A model generated the notes under the pieces. That model was not told where the DNA came from. It worked only from the letters and a program-made list of their open reading frames with translations, and ran no database searches. A stretch of 64,000 nucleotides of DNA. Origin: Morella rubra (Eukaryota; Streptophyta; Magnoliopsida; Fagales; Myricaceae). Both the position numbers and the translations under genes were made by a program. Location of the stretch: contig CM025853.1 in the NCBI GenBank assembly GCA_003952965.2, positions 10,053,161 through 10,117,160 on the forward strand, written 5' to 3'. The first letter of the stretch is position 1. Each line of letters starts with the position of its first letter. This document shows positions 1 to 10,779 of this stretch, in pieces.

Positions 1-820
1 ACTTTGAGAATTATCACTTCGATGGCCGTGTCAAGATGAACCTGCAGGGCCTCACCTTTAATTTTCCACGAAACAGAACAAAAACATATTTATCTTCGGG
101 GATCCAATTGTGACGCATTCAGTAATATGCTAGTGCGTCAAGCATCCCGCGTCCGGCTTGTGGTCGTGAGCTCTGTGGTCCAAGGAACATGTTTTAGAAT
201 GAGATGTGTTTGTGTGTGAGGCAGACAAGCAGGTGGAAGTACATGGAATTTATACTAGACAGGGACGAGGCATGTGCAAGAGTAGGTTGAGGAGATATGA
301 CAGCCTGAATCTGTTTATAAATTAGCCACTGGTGAAACCGAAGAGGATTCTTTGGTCTTGAGCAATTTAGAACTTCTTAACTCAAAAGGGATAAATATAT
401 TTTTCACATATTAATTATAGAAGATTTGACAAATTAAACTACCCACTTTAATAAATTATATCCTCAAAGTACTAATCTAATACACTTTGCACCTTCTATC
501 AATTTTTTTTCAGACATAAAATAAAATAAAAAATGATAATCTTAAACATAATCTAAATCATATCTAAATAGGGAAAAAAATTTACAAAAATCACGTAAAC
601 ATGAGATAATCTAGATGATCAATGTATACTGTCAACTAGCAAGGAGTTTGGTTCATTATTTTTTCCTAAAAGCATTCTCTCATAAACTGTATACATGGTG
701 AGAGATTCAGCTAAATACAACATTTAAAGCAAAACTCAACTTAACAAACCCTAAAGCAATTTAAAGATTAAATATAACATTTACAAAACTAAAATTAACA
801 AACCCTTAGTGAGAGAGAGC
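1..820. other. AT-rich intergenic sequence
   Basis: No gene recognised. The first ~110 bases are open on + in the frame starting at base 3 and end at a TGA near 111. This could be the tail of an exon entering from the left, but the residues match no family I know. The rest is AT-rich with two imperfect short repeats around 720-810. Confidence 0.4.
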
Positions 821-912
821 TACTTAGAGATTCGTCCACCAAAACTCAACTGATGTCAACAACCCAAGAAAGAGAGGGAGAGAGAAAGAGAGATTTCGGG
901 AGGGAAAGAGCT

Positions 913-936
<24 letters not shown>
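913..936. repeat. (GA)12 microsatellite
   Basis: Twelve uninterrupted GA units inside a wider purine-rich stretch (about 815-945). The open frames crossing it on minus are low-complexity Ser/Leu/Pro runs and are not taken as genes. Confidence 0.9.
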
Positions 937-943
<7 letters not shown>

Positions 944-1283
944 TTCTAGAGGCAGGTTGGCACTGGCAGCGGAGGGAGGGCAAGGGACAGACAATGGAGG
1001 GTGGGGGGTTGGGAGCTGGCGGCTGGGACGGTGCCGCTTGAAGTCTTGAAGAACCACAAGTCAATTGAGGTTAGCTTGTGGCTCACGGGTCGTCCGAGTT
1101 CACCATTAAGGACCAGAAGCCACGGACAAAAGTTGACCAGGACCTAAGTTAAATGCATTGCATAATTGAAAGATAATGTAGATAGGAGATGAGAAAGAGT
1201 AAGGAGAGACAAAGATATAAGTGGTTTGAATTGGACTGCAGCTAGCTAGGGGTGATGGGATCAGTACAGCTAGCGATAAGATT

Positions 1284-2045
1284 CTAGCTAGACGTTTCTA
1301 AATATGTTAATTAAGATACTTTAACTTGGCTAAAGTTTTCTGCTTGGGTCGTGTAAAATTACTAATTTATGTAGCATTTGTTCTTGATATATCCCTATTT
1401 CGATATAGATAAAGGACAAGACATTTCGTCTTTCCGGTCAAGAGGCATATATATTTGAGATAAGCTAATATGTGTATGCATGAATATGGTACTTAGGATA
1501 AGATGAGCCTTGGCCACAGAGAGTCGACAAACACAGATCAGGAAGAACACAATATTTTGTATTTTTTTAGAAAAGTGAATAATTAGGATTACTTCAAATA
1601 ATGAAATAAAAAGATCTTAAGTCAGTAAATTAGCACCACAAATTTATTTATTTACTTAATTCGGTAAAGTAACCTAGCTAGAAAGAGTCAAGTCAATCAA
1701 TGTACCCTTTCTACTAATGAAGAATCGAACCTACCATTCATTTGAGTTTAAACAAATCGTATGGATAGGGATTCCAATATTAATCTTTAAATTAATCACA
1801 TATATAATGTGGAGGCATATTGTCCTTAATTATAGAGGCTTGTCTGCTAGGTTTTGAGGCACGGCCGGGGCTTGTATGATGCAGCTAAGGCTATATATAA
1901 CTGTATTTGGTTCGTTACCATTTGCAGATATTAAGGTTAATTAATTTGTGGGTATAAAATTCGAATGATTGAAAGGGTAATATGAAACACGAGCAATTCT
2001 TTCCACCCTTCCGTCTTTGAAAGAATCAAATTGATGCAGCATGAC
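1284..2045. repeat. duplicated intergenic block, copy 1
   Basis: Aligns closely and collinearly with 4906-5545, then with 6513-6535. Shared landmarks are the 'cttgggtcgtgtaaaa' stretch, the 'tatccctatttcgatatag' stretch, the 'aggataagatgagcct' stretch and the ending 'cagcatgactcaaac'. The block is non-coding. It shows that DNA upstream of the PCR pseudogene was itself duplicated with a spacing of about 3.6 kb. Confidence 0.8.
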
Positions 2046-2093
2046 TCAAACTAGCTAGTAATTAGTCAGTTTTCAGCTAAGGATGGTATCTTT

Positions 2094-2447
2094 TAGGGCT
2101 GTACATGACTTAGTCAGGATTAGGGTTAGTTGGTACTGAACTCTCCTCATGGCTGGGAGTCTAAGGCCGCCTGACCAATGTAATTGCTTGACCTAGGGGT
2201 GAGGAATTGCCGGAGGCCAACTTTCATGGTGGACATTGGCCTCGGTCGGGGTTGGGATCAGGAGGCCTTAGACCCCAATCATGGGGGAGTTCGGTACCAC
2301 CTAACCACAACCGAATCTGATCCTAGCATCTTGAGCTCAATCGAAATTGGTCGAGCTACAGTATTTTGGGCCCGACCTCAACTGGGCTTCACATATGCGC
2401 CAGCTGAACCTGATCGGGTTTGATTAGGCTGGGTCTGAAAATCCCTA
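2094..2447. mobile_element. hAT-type MITE
   Basis: Starts TAGGG and ends CCCTA. The right end inverted reads like the GGGTCTGAAAATCCCTA termini of plant hAT MITEs. Flanking octamers GTATCTTT (2086-2093) and GTATTTTC (2448-2455) match at 6 of 8 positions, fitting an old 8 bp TSD. The interior is GC-richer than its surroundings, and an open frame at 2184-2423 has no recognisable product. Confidence 0.55.
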
Positions 2448-3246
2448 GTATTTTCTAGTTTTATTTATAGGTCTCACTTGTGATGGAGGAATACTGTGAT
2501 TACATCACAAGAGTCACTTTATCCATAACTAACAACAAAATCGAGCCAAACTAACAAAAAGAAAGGGGAAAAGAATCTTCCAATTAATTTTAAACGCAAA
2601 TAAGGTAAACTAAATTGATGCTGAAATTTCCAAAGGGACAGACCTATATCAGTCTAGTGAATTGTGTCTTTTAATACCTTGTGTAAGAAATTACTCTGAT
2701 ATTTGATGGCGTCTGGTTTGGTTGATTGAATCTATGCCCTACATGGAGGTTGTATGGGTCTATATATGGATGTGGTATGCAGGTTGAATTTATCTCCTCC
2801 TCTCTCGTAGGTTATGGCTACCCAACTTGTGGATTCATTCCCTCCTTCCTTTAAGGGTATCGGTTTGAAGTTTTATTAATCTGGGAGCCATGTATCCAGC
2901 TTCCACATGTTTATTACCATAATTTTCACCGAAACTTGACTTTTAGCACTTCGAGCCATAAGACTTCAGGTTTTCTTCTTAATATCAACTATCCCAGTTT
3001 GGACACTAGTGCCCTGTTGGCATCAACCATAGATACGCCTGATAGTAAGCTCGCATTTGGCCTGCAAATGAAATCTCAGGCTTTCGGGTAGAAATGTTCT
3101 GCTGTCTTGGCCAAGAATCCTCAGAAAAACTCCTTAATTTTTGCAACCAATTCCTAGCATATATAGTAGTTAAACTTGAGTATTTGTTATCATGTTAAAC
3201 TTTCATCGATTTCGGCTCGTATCTGATTGTTAATTAATGTACATAG
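2448..3246. other. intergenic, nothing recognised
   Basis: About 800 bases with no convincing ORF, terminal repeat or RNA gene on either strand. Confidence 0.5.
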
Positions 3247-3415
3247 CGTTTGTGTATCAAAAATTTTAACAAAATTTTAATAAAATTTTACCTTTGCAAA
3301 CACACATCAAAATTTTACTTTTATTTTTATCTCTCATTCACCAATTTCAATACCACCTCTTTTATAACACCAACACGAAATTTTATTAAAATTTTACATC
3401 CAAACACTATGACTA
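3247..3415. mobile_element. small AT-rich foldback MITE
   Basis: The left part (TTTTAACAAAATTTTAATAA) and the inverted right part (GTGTTTGGATGTAAAATTTT) form imperfect inverted arms around a short unique centre. The 'GTGTTTGGATGT' terminus resembles Tourist/hAT-type MITEs. The family is not assigned. Confidence 0.45.
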
Positions 3416-3467
3416 TGTATCATTAGGGTGCATGATTCGGCTTAAGTGTAGTGTGGATCTATTTTAG

Positions 3468-3643
3468 AGGTTGTTCGTTTTGGCTTGTATTCCAGGATAC
3501 ACATAAATTCTAGAATTTACAAATCGAATATATACAAATACTTACACCAAAACAACTTCGGCACGCATACCAATAAACTTTAACATCACCTAAAATTTTC
3601 AAAACACTTCAAATTCTAAAAATCTCACCAAAACGAACATCCT
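3468..3643. mobile_element. 176 bp MITE with 16 bp TIRs
   Basis: AGGTTGTTCGTTTTGG at the left is the inverse of CCAAAACGAACATCCT at the right apart from one base. There is no coding capacity. Length and TIRs fit a non-autonomous DNA transposon; the TSD is unclear. Confidence 0.6.
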
Positions 3644-3689
3644 AGTTGATGATTTGGCCCAGTCACTTGGACTATTTTATCCATGTATT

Positions 3690-4080
3690 TTTTGAAGGAA
3701 AAAAATACAAAGTTCGTCCATGTGATTTATGCAAAAATAAAATAGTCCATAAACTTTCAAACCCATCAAACTAGTATCTAAGGTTTAAAATTCTTCACAT
3801 TTGAAGGGTCGCGGAGGGATTAAGTCTTGATAGATTGTAGTCCACGGTATCCATGCACCCTAATGCTTTTCATAGCAATATTTATCGCCATAAGGGCCTC
3901 CTTTACCTTGCTTGGCCTTCATGGTATGGATAATTTACAGAGCCAAAATAATGTTCTCTTGTATAAGCCTGTTAGCTGGGGATAAAACCAGCTTAATTCA
4001 TAAAGCGAGATTGAAAATTTTTTGGAACCACAACCCTTAAGCTTATGGGGCAATAGTGGCTCACTAGTACTCATGTAGTG
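3690..4080. repeat. segmental-duplication unit A, left part
   Basis: The start resembles 35300-35350 ('aaatacaaagtt.gtcca' and what follows). The end (the 'accacaacccttaagctta' block and 'agtggctcactagt') recurs at 36084-36124. In the second unit the two pieces are separated by a foldback element, which helps date that insertion after the duplication. Confidence 0.55.
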
Positions 4081-4640
4081 TACGTTGTATCTCTTCAGAA
4101 TAACCACAATATAATTAATTTATTTTAACAAAAAACCTGATGTATATGAAGAAGCTTTGTATTACACCCTTTATATGAGATCCGTGAATTTTTGATAAAA
4201 CAAGGTCGTTAAGCCATTAATTTGGTCCTGCGGCTTTCACAGGCTGTCTATTTTCTCCACTTCAATAAATATTTCAATCTCCTCCAAAATTTGGCAAAGT
4301 ATTTTGTTTCATGTTTATTCATATTTGCATTTAGAAAAAATTTCGAATTTTTTTGTTATTGCTGTGCAAAATTGCGCCGCAGATTGGAGTTTTTGTTAAC
4401 GATTTTGCCCTCTGAAGCTTTTTTTTTAGGTTCCACTTGCGACGAAGCTTCCCAAACGGAATACTATGCTGATCAGCTGCATTGCTGGATTAAATCGATC
4501 CAGTTGATTGAGGAGAACGTGGATTATTATTATTTTTGGATATTCCCAAACACTTCAAAGCCTTCTTTACAAGTCTAATTTTATGACATAACTAATAGCC
4601 GGGTGAGCCAGCTTGAACTTTCAGTACTCCAAGCTGGCCT
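4081..4640. repeat. segmental-duplication unit A, PCR upstream flank
   Basis: 4085-4330 aligns with 51600-51855, and 4430-4610 aligns with 55780-56000 (for example 'gaagcttcccaaacggaata'). In unit A the two pieces lie about 100 bp apart. In unit B they are 3.9 kb apart because of the LTR-like sequence and Pack-MULE at 51862-55571. A 118-codon frame on + here is not conserved in unit B and is not called a gene. Confidence 0.7.
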
Positions 4641-4739
4641 TCGTGATGAACCCCAATATTCAGTAACAAGAACAAAGAAACAAGCTGGAGCTCACATGAA
4701 ACATACTTATCATTTGAAAACAAACAGATAATCATTTTC

Positions 4740-4897
4740 TTGAAATTCGGGTTTCTTCACGAAATACATTTCGTGACGCTCTTTCGCTAACGGAGCTTGT
4801 GACGAAAAAATTTCGTCACTAATAATTTTAGTGAGGAAATTTTGACTTTTAATGACAAAATTTTTGTCACTAAAAATTAATTTTTTTTGTAGTGAAC
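4740..4897. mobile_element. truncated CACTA terminus
   Basis: Ends TTTTTTTTGTAGTG, the inverse of a CACTACAAAAAAA terminus. Before it lies a run of GTGACGAAA/TTTCGTCAC inverted motifs typical of CACTA sub-terminal DNA. I find no matching left end, so this is read as a solo right end. The duplicated block at 4906 begins a few bases after it. Confidence 0.6.
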
Positions 4898-4905
4898 TAG
4901 CTTTA

Positions 4906-5545
4906 AGATTCTAGCAAGACGTTTATAAATATGTCAATTAAGATCCTAATTGGCTAAAGTTTTAGGCTTGGGTCGTGTAAAAATTAATAATTTTATATGA
5001 AGCATTTGTTCTTGATATATCCCTATTTCGATATAGATAAAGGACAAGACATTTCATCTTTCCGGGCATGCATTTAAGATCAGCCAAAATGTGTGCATGT
5101 ACTTAGGATAAGATGAGCCTTAGTTGGCCACAGAAGACAAACACAGATCAAGTGAATTAGGATCACTTCGATAAAAATAAAAAACAAAAAAGATTTTAAG
5201 TGAGTAAATGAAAATAGCACCGAAAAGTTATTTATTTACCTAATTCGGTAACCATTAACCATAAAGTAACCTCTTGACAGTCAAGTCAACCAATGGACCC
5301 TTTCTATTAATGAAGAATCGAACCTACCAGTCTTTTGAGTTAAACAAATTCGTATAGATTGGGATTCCAATATATATAAGATGTGGAGGCATATTGTACT
5401 TAATTATAGAGGCCGGCCGTCTGCAAGGTTTTGAGGCACTGGGCTTGTATATATGATGCAGTTAATTAAGGCCATATTGTATTTGGTTCATTGCCATTTG
5501 TAGATATTAAAAGGTTAATTAATTTCTGGGTATAAGATGACCAAT
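4906..5545. repeat. duplicated intergenic block, copy 2
   Basis: Partner of 1284-2045, with small indels. Relative to copy 1 it is interrupted after 5545 by about 970 bp (including the element at 5631-6150). Homology resumes at 6513. Confidence 0.8.
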
Positions 5546-5630
5546 ACAAGAGGTTAATTTGTGAACTCAACAAGTTTACGTCAAACGCAAAATTTAAAAA
5601 ATGATATATAAATAAAAAAGTAACGTTTCT

Positions 5631-6150
5631 TAAAATGGATAATTACAATTTTTCCCTTTAAACTATCACTCGATTCTCAAATACTCCCAAAAACTTTAAT
5701 TCGCTGCAACTCGCCCCCACAAACTATACTTCTCGCTGCGATTTCATCCCACAACCTATTAAAGTTGTTATATCGAATGATTTACATCTCATGTAAACGA
5801 CCCGTGACCTTCTCCTTACTTGAAAAGACAAATTTGACCAGTTCAATTCTAAGTAACTCATCTTAATTAAAAAAAAAATCAGATAACTATATATTATTTT
5901 GTGGCTCTATAAATTGGTAGAAGCACTGTAGAAGACTAGAGAGGACTCAAACGAGGGTAAAATTGTCTTTTCACGTAAAGAAGATTTCACGTGGTAAAGA
6001 AACCGTTCATATAACAATTTCAGAGGTTGAGGGATGAAATCGTAATGAGAAGTATAGTTTATGGGGGTGAGTTGCAACGAGTTAAAGTTTGTGGGGGTAT
6101 TTGAGAATCGGGTAGTAGTTTGAGTGGGGAAATTAATTAACACTTTTAAA
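5631..6150. mobile_element. long-TIR (MULE-like) non-autonomous element
   Basis: The left ~160 bp and inverted right ~160 bp align almost throughout, for example 'gattctcaaatactcccaaa' against 'gattctcaaatacccccaca'. The centre is unique and non-coding. Long TIRs with no ORF fit a Mutator-like MITE. No clean 9 bp TSD is visible. The open frame on minus at 5907-6143 is TIR sequence. Confidence 0.65.
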
Positions 6151-6638
6151 ATAAAAATTGAATTTGAAGGTTCGATATAATAGTTTAAATTCTTCTTTTG
6201 CTAAACCACGTGGGCATTCTCCGTTAGTTTCAATATCTTAAGGAGTATCAAAATGTTAAAATTTTGTTTAAAAATTTTCATGCCAAGCGGCAGCCTACAT
6301 ACTATTGGCGCTGAGATGACATTTAAAATCCACGTAGGTATCTTTCTGTCTGTTGGCTTACAGCAATTGGACAGGAGATCGATTTGCCTCAAATGATTAC
6401 TCAGGACCCGAAGCATGTCAAAAGTATAGGAAGAACCAAACACTGAAAATGAAAATTTTTTCTTGAAAACATTTCAATGAAATGTTTTTTACTTAAAATA
6501 ATAATTTCACAATTGATACAGCATGACTCAAACTCTTCGAAAAGTTGAGGATATATCGCAATTAGTTTATACCACGCGAATAACATATAGGCCAATTTCT
6601 CACCAAGTCAAAGGTCAACTATATGGGAGCTGATCTGC
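6151..6638. other. intergenic, upstream of PCR pseudogene
   Basis: No gene seen. 6513-6535 resumes the duplicated block that ends at 5545. The short minus-strand frames do not resemble proteins. Confidence 0.45.
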
Positions 6639-6647
6639 TATATAAAA
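6639..6647 (+). promoter_or_regulatory. TATA box of the PCR pseudogene
   Basis: TATATAAAA about 95 bp before the ancestral ATG. The matching position of the intact copy (56103-56110) reads TATGTAAG, so the canonical box survives only at the dead copy. Confidence 0.5.
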
Positions 6648-6741
6648 ACTAGACGCACCATGGCTTCCCTCGCATGGAGATATAGTGATACAGTGCTCTC
6701 TATTAGAATTTCTGTTCCCTGTTGATCCTTTCGGAACTGAA

Positions 6742-7638
6742 ATGTATCCTAAGTACCCAAAAGCTCAAGCATCCATACGCTTCTCTGGCTGTGGGGAAAT
6801 GGTCCTCTGGTCTCTGGGATTGCTTTAACGATCCCTCCAATTGTAAGGCCTTCTTGTAATCACTATTCACTTTTTTGGTTTTTGATGATATGATCTTGTT
6901 CAGACTTCTAACGGTGCATCGTGAATAAATTGCAAATTAATTTGTATGGAATTCTCTCGTTCAAAAGGCTGTCTTACCTGCTGCTGTCCCTGCGTCACCT
7001 TTGGCCGCATCGCTGAGGTCACCGACAGGGGGCAAACATGTGAGTATATCTTACATATTGTTCTTTTCATGCAGATCGTACTACCTCAACTACAAAGGGC
7101 AGTCATATTCTTTTGAGTTAGTTAAAAGTTCAGTCTCTTAGAACGATTATGCTTACGAGTTTTGTTTCTGCATGCGCTGTGATTTTTTGCAGCTTGTTTT
7201 ATGGGGGGCCTAATCTATGTCGCACTTGCCTTTGTCGGCTGTCAATGTTTATAAGTTATACTCGATGACATACCGAAGCAAACTGAGAGGCTCCTACTCG
7301 TTGCCGGAAGATCCGTGCGGGGATTGCTGTGTTCATTTCTGCTGCAAAAATTTCGCTCTTTGTCTAGAGTACCGCGAGCTCAAAGCGCGTGGGTTGGACC
7401 CTGCAAAAGGTAGAACACCATGCTTGGCTGCCTTCAATTACAGAGAATATCATTTTCCGTAGTAGAGCTTCACACCGCAACGTCCACATGCATTTAAGAG
7501 TGAAATCTCAATCTTTTCTAATCTTAATCTTCTTTTGTACATGTTTTTCGAGATAAAGGTTGGATGACCAATGCTGACTAGATGAATGCTGCTGCTGCCA
7601 CAACACCTCCGTTTGTTGCACTGACCATGAATCCATAA
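6742..7638 (+). pseudogene. PLAC8 / plant cadmium resistance-like pseudogene
   Basis: Degenerate copy of the gene at 56203. Exons align at 6742-6842, 6968-7039, 7193-7409 and 7559-7638, all with intact splice dinucleotides. Exon 1 keeps the MYP start but has lost the Pro-rich linker through a deletion that shifts the frame before the W-S-S-G-L motif. Exon 2 keeps the Cys-rich core C-C-L-T-C-C-C-P-C. Exon 3 is 217 nt against 210 in the intact gene: a 7-base insertion (TATAAGTTAT context near 7250) gives a stop and a frameshift. Exon 4 has an in-frame TAG. A + strand open frame at 7217-7462 shows the surviving C-terminal part ([24 protein letters not shown]), but it is not a plausible protein alone. 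A 14 kb CACTA element starts 15 bp after the old stop codon. Confidence 0.85.
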
Positions 7639-7759
7639 GGCTTTCATGGGGTCGCTACAAGAAATATAGCTTTAGGTGATAAAAATCTGGGTGTCAAACC
7701 AAAATTTGTCACCTAAAGTGGCCTTTCCTGAAAATATTAATTTCGTCACCCAAAATCAT

Positions 7760-8740
7760 CCAAGAACGAAATAACCATCCGGACCGATCAAAAACACGTT
7801 CGGACGTATTTCTGAGTGACGACATACACACATCGCCAATGAGTGATAGTAAAAATATAAAAACCGTCCGGACTCTCACAACACCATTCGGACTCTATGC
7901 TGGGTGACAAATTGCAAATCATCGTAACTGAGTGACAATTAGAATCGTCACAATTTTTTCAAACCCTTCTGGACAATTTTTATAAAACCATCCGAATGGA
8001 ATTACATAACGAATAATAATCATCAGCATATATAGTGACAAATTTAAAATCGTCATGAACACTCAACACCGTTGGACTACACAAAATGCGTTCCAACGGG
8101 AAAAACATTCGTCCGGACTGTTAAAAAAAGTCAGCATAGGTATGACGCTTCTTCCGCGAATTGTGTGGTTCCACGTTGCAAAACTTCAGACACGTTAAGA
8201 ATCGACCGTCCGGACCCATAAATACAGTCTGGACAGTTAAAGTTCTAGATCCATTTCGAATCAATCGGCATATTTAATGACGATAAATTTGATTGGGCCA
8301 CATGTGAAAATGATGCAGAGAACCGTCCGAACTCATATGAAATACGTTCAAACGCTTTTAGGAGACGTTAAACCTGCCAGACTTTGTGAAAATCACAAAC
8401 TCCCTCTCCTCTCTCAAACTTTTCTCCTAAACAGTTTCACTCCCCGTTCGAGATCTCTAAATAACTTCAGGTAAAACTTTTTTCATGAGTTTGCTTCTTA
8501 ATTTCATGCATTTCAATTCAATTCTATCTGTTATTTAGTTTGTTGGGTTGTTTTGGTTGATCAAATTATGCTGCTTTGTTTGGTTCATCGAAACACCATT
8601 CGACGATATTTTACAACGTCTGGACTCGATATCTACGTCCGGACGATTATTAGACGTGCGGACGGCATACAATTTAAACGACGCAGTTTGATTTTCATGC
8701 GAACGGTTTTTCCTAATGTTCGGACAGTTTTTGGTAGGTT
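7760..8740. repeat. sub-terminal motif array 1 (CGTCCGGACG-like)
   Basis: Dozens of 8-10 bp motifs on the pattern C-G-T-Y-C-G-R-A-C-G (CCGTCCGGAC, CGTTCGGACG, CCGTCCGAAC and decayed forms) at irregular spacing. The core TCCGGA/TTCGAA is self-complementary. In CACTA elements such arrays are where TNPA-type proteins bind; that role here is inferred. The array ends at the first ORF. Confidence 0.75.
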
Positions 8741-9086
8741 GACCATGGAACACTCGGGGAGAAGTATCACCAATGTCGGGGGACAGACAGAGCGACTAGC
8801 TTGGGCAGAAGCCTTTTTAGTGGAGTTGAAAAAGAGTATTCGGGCGATAGTGAGGCCGACGCATTCGTTGTGCATGGAGCTCCAATGCCACTTGACCATT
8901 CTAGAGACCAAACTTGCTCTAACGATAGGGCTCTAACAAAAGAGTTGAATATTATGCGGATGGAACTGTTCTCTGTGAGACAACAATTATCTGAGTTGTC
9001 CCAGTCTGTCCATACGTTCCGATACAGCTACAAACACTCGTCAGACGGGTGGATAATATGGAGGAGCATTTGGCGCATGTTCGTGA
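8390..9086 (+). pseudogene. CACTA gene 1: small coiled-coil ORF, frameshifted
   Basis: A pyrimidine-rich leader (8390-8470) ends in CAG|GTAAAAC, a splice donor. The ATG at 8745 opens a frame homologous to the intact 112-codon ORF at 44141 in the second CACTA. Extra bases (for example in the GGGGG near 8779) move it out of frame, so the conserved parts (F-S-G-V-E, A-D-A-F-V-V-H-G, E-L-N-I-M) are spread over two frames. The C-terminal part (QLSELSQSVHT) has a coiled-coil look. I know no family for it. Homologous ORFs in two elements suggest an element-encoded accessory protein. Confidence 0.5.
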
Positions 9087-9470
9087 CGCCCTCGGACAAG
9101 ATCTGGACGAGCCAGCTCGTGATTTGGACTAGTTTCCTGTTTATGCTTTATATCACTATTATTTATTTACCGTTTGAAAGACCGTCTCCGGCTTGTACTA
9201 GACATTATGATCGTGTTTTTCGTTCGTATTAGGATTATTTTTTATATTTTATATTAGTTTATGTTCTTTCACTTGATTAAATTTATTATAATTTAAATGG
9301 ATAATTAGTACGATCAAACGGGTGATTTGTACGAGTGCTATGTTAACGGAACGATTAGTGTAATTAGCTTGTAATTAAAATTAAATAGGTGATTAGTAAA
9401 TTTATTTAAGTGAAGGAAGTTAAATTTAGTGAATTTAACAACAAAACAAAAGAAATTTTAAATAAATCTG
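9087..9470. other. AT-rich spacer in CACTA 1
   Basis: Likely 3' UTR and spacer after gene 1. Repeated 'gtgattagta'-type phrases also occur at 44690-44830 of the second element. No coding signal. Confidence 0.5.
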
Positions 9471-9479
9471 CTAGGGGTT

Positions 9480-10020
9480 CAAACAACAAACATAATGTCC
9501 GGACTTCATTACAGAGGTAGGCGTTCGAACATAGAGGGGTAGAGTCCGAACTCAAATGATGAAATAAAGTGGTTGGAACGGTTGAGTAATACGTCCGGAC
9601 GCTATTGTAGCAGTCGCATGGCTTACACGTGTTTACGTTATACGATATCGAAAACAGTTGTACCCGTCCGGACCATAATACACAGTCCAGACGCTATTGT
9701 AACCGTCGCATGGTTTATGTTACCCACCGGTTGAAAACAGTTGCTTCCGTCCAAACAATATCATCTGCAGGTTCGGACGTCCTATCAGCCAATCGTACGC
9801 TGCCACATCACGCGATATCAGCGGAATGTCGTTCGCACGTCTAAAAATATGTCCTGACGGACTTATTACGCCGAACGGTTTTAAACGTTTAAATTTTGGC
9901 ATTTAATGCTAACTGCGTTGATTGGGCCATGTGTGCAACATGCCGTCCGGACGCCTTGCAAAAAGTCCGGACGTTATCGACGATTTCTGAAAAGTCGAAC
10001 AGTTCGACATTTTCAAAACT
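9480..10020. repeat. motif array 2 in CACTA 1
   Basis: A second cluster of CGTCCGGAC / CAGTCCAGACG / GTTCGGACGT motifs, placed immediately before the second leader exon. The same arrangement is seen at 45070-45470 in the other CACTA. Confidence 0.7.
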
Positions 10021-10309
10021 ACCACGTCATTTCTCATCAAAACTCTCTGAAATCTCTATTCTTTTCTTCTAAAATCTTGGCGTAATATCACTTTTTCGAG
10101 GATCTAATCACGTTTAGGTATGTTTTGCTTGCTTTTAACACGATTTTAACTATAAAAATTTGATTTTTTTTAATTGATTTTTATGTTGAAATTGATTATG
10201 TTAAGTGTTAGCATTGTTTTAAGTATGTTAGTTTGTGTTTTGGCTTTGTTTTTGGGCATCTGTGGAGGTGGAGGGACGCTGCCATGGCTGAGTTAACACG
10301 GCGGTCCTC

Positions 10310-10745
10310 CCCTCAGCGTTCGGATGCGTTTTTGACATCCAGACGAATGAATTAAACGTCCGAACACTTGTCAATGCCGTTTGGAGGCATATGTTGTTGT
10401 TTTGGATTTCTCTGAAACTATGTGATAGTCGTCTGGACGTTTGTTAATTAAATATAAAAAGTTTGATTATCTTTTGTATGTTCGGACATATTTTAATTCA
10501 TGTTCGGACGTATGTAGCATCCCTATAAGAATACGTTGTCGTTTTGATTTTGTCCAAACGCTTTTTAATTTAGTCCGAATGTTTTAATGTTGAAATTAAA
10601 TAGTTTTTTATTTGTTTAACGTTCGGACGGATATTATTTGTTGGTCCAGATGGCTTTGTGACGTCCGGACGCTTTAACTTAGCGTCCGGACGTCTTCAAC
10701 TCTTCGTTTGGACTCTATTTTCTTGTTCGGATGTGTTTTCTAATC
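10310..10745. repeat. motif array within the intron of CACTA gene 2
   Basis: Further GTCCGGACG/GTTCGGACG copies, including two adjacent ones near 10660-10695, inside the presumed leader intron (10118-10766). Confidence 0.65.
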
Positions 10746-10779
10746 GTGTGAATGCTTGTTATGCAGATTGAAAAATAAA

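Noticed and set aside
824..1064. Overlapping open frames on minus
   Set aside because: They translate the GA/CT-rich low-complexity stretch and no family is recognisable.
2184..2423. 79-codon open frame on +
   Set aside because: Lies wholly inside the hAT-type MITE and has no recognisable domain.
4222..4578. 118-codon open frame on +
   Set aside because: Has no ATG at its start, low-complexity Phe/Leu/Tyr content, and the duplicated partner at 51780/55780 does not keep the frame.
7217..7462. A short PLAC8 protein starting after the 7 bp insertion
   Set aside because: It is the shifted remainder of exon 3 running into intron 3, and the rest of the gene is broken.
7760..8740. Regularly recurring 8-10 bp motifs as a possible CRISPR-like array
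   Set aside because: Spacing is irregular, repeats are far too short and in both orientations, and they lie inside CACTA termini of a plant genome. They are sub-terminal transposon motifs.
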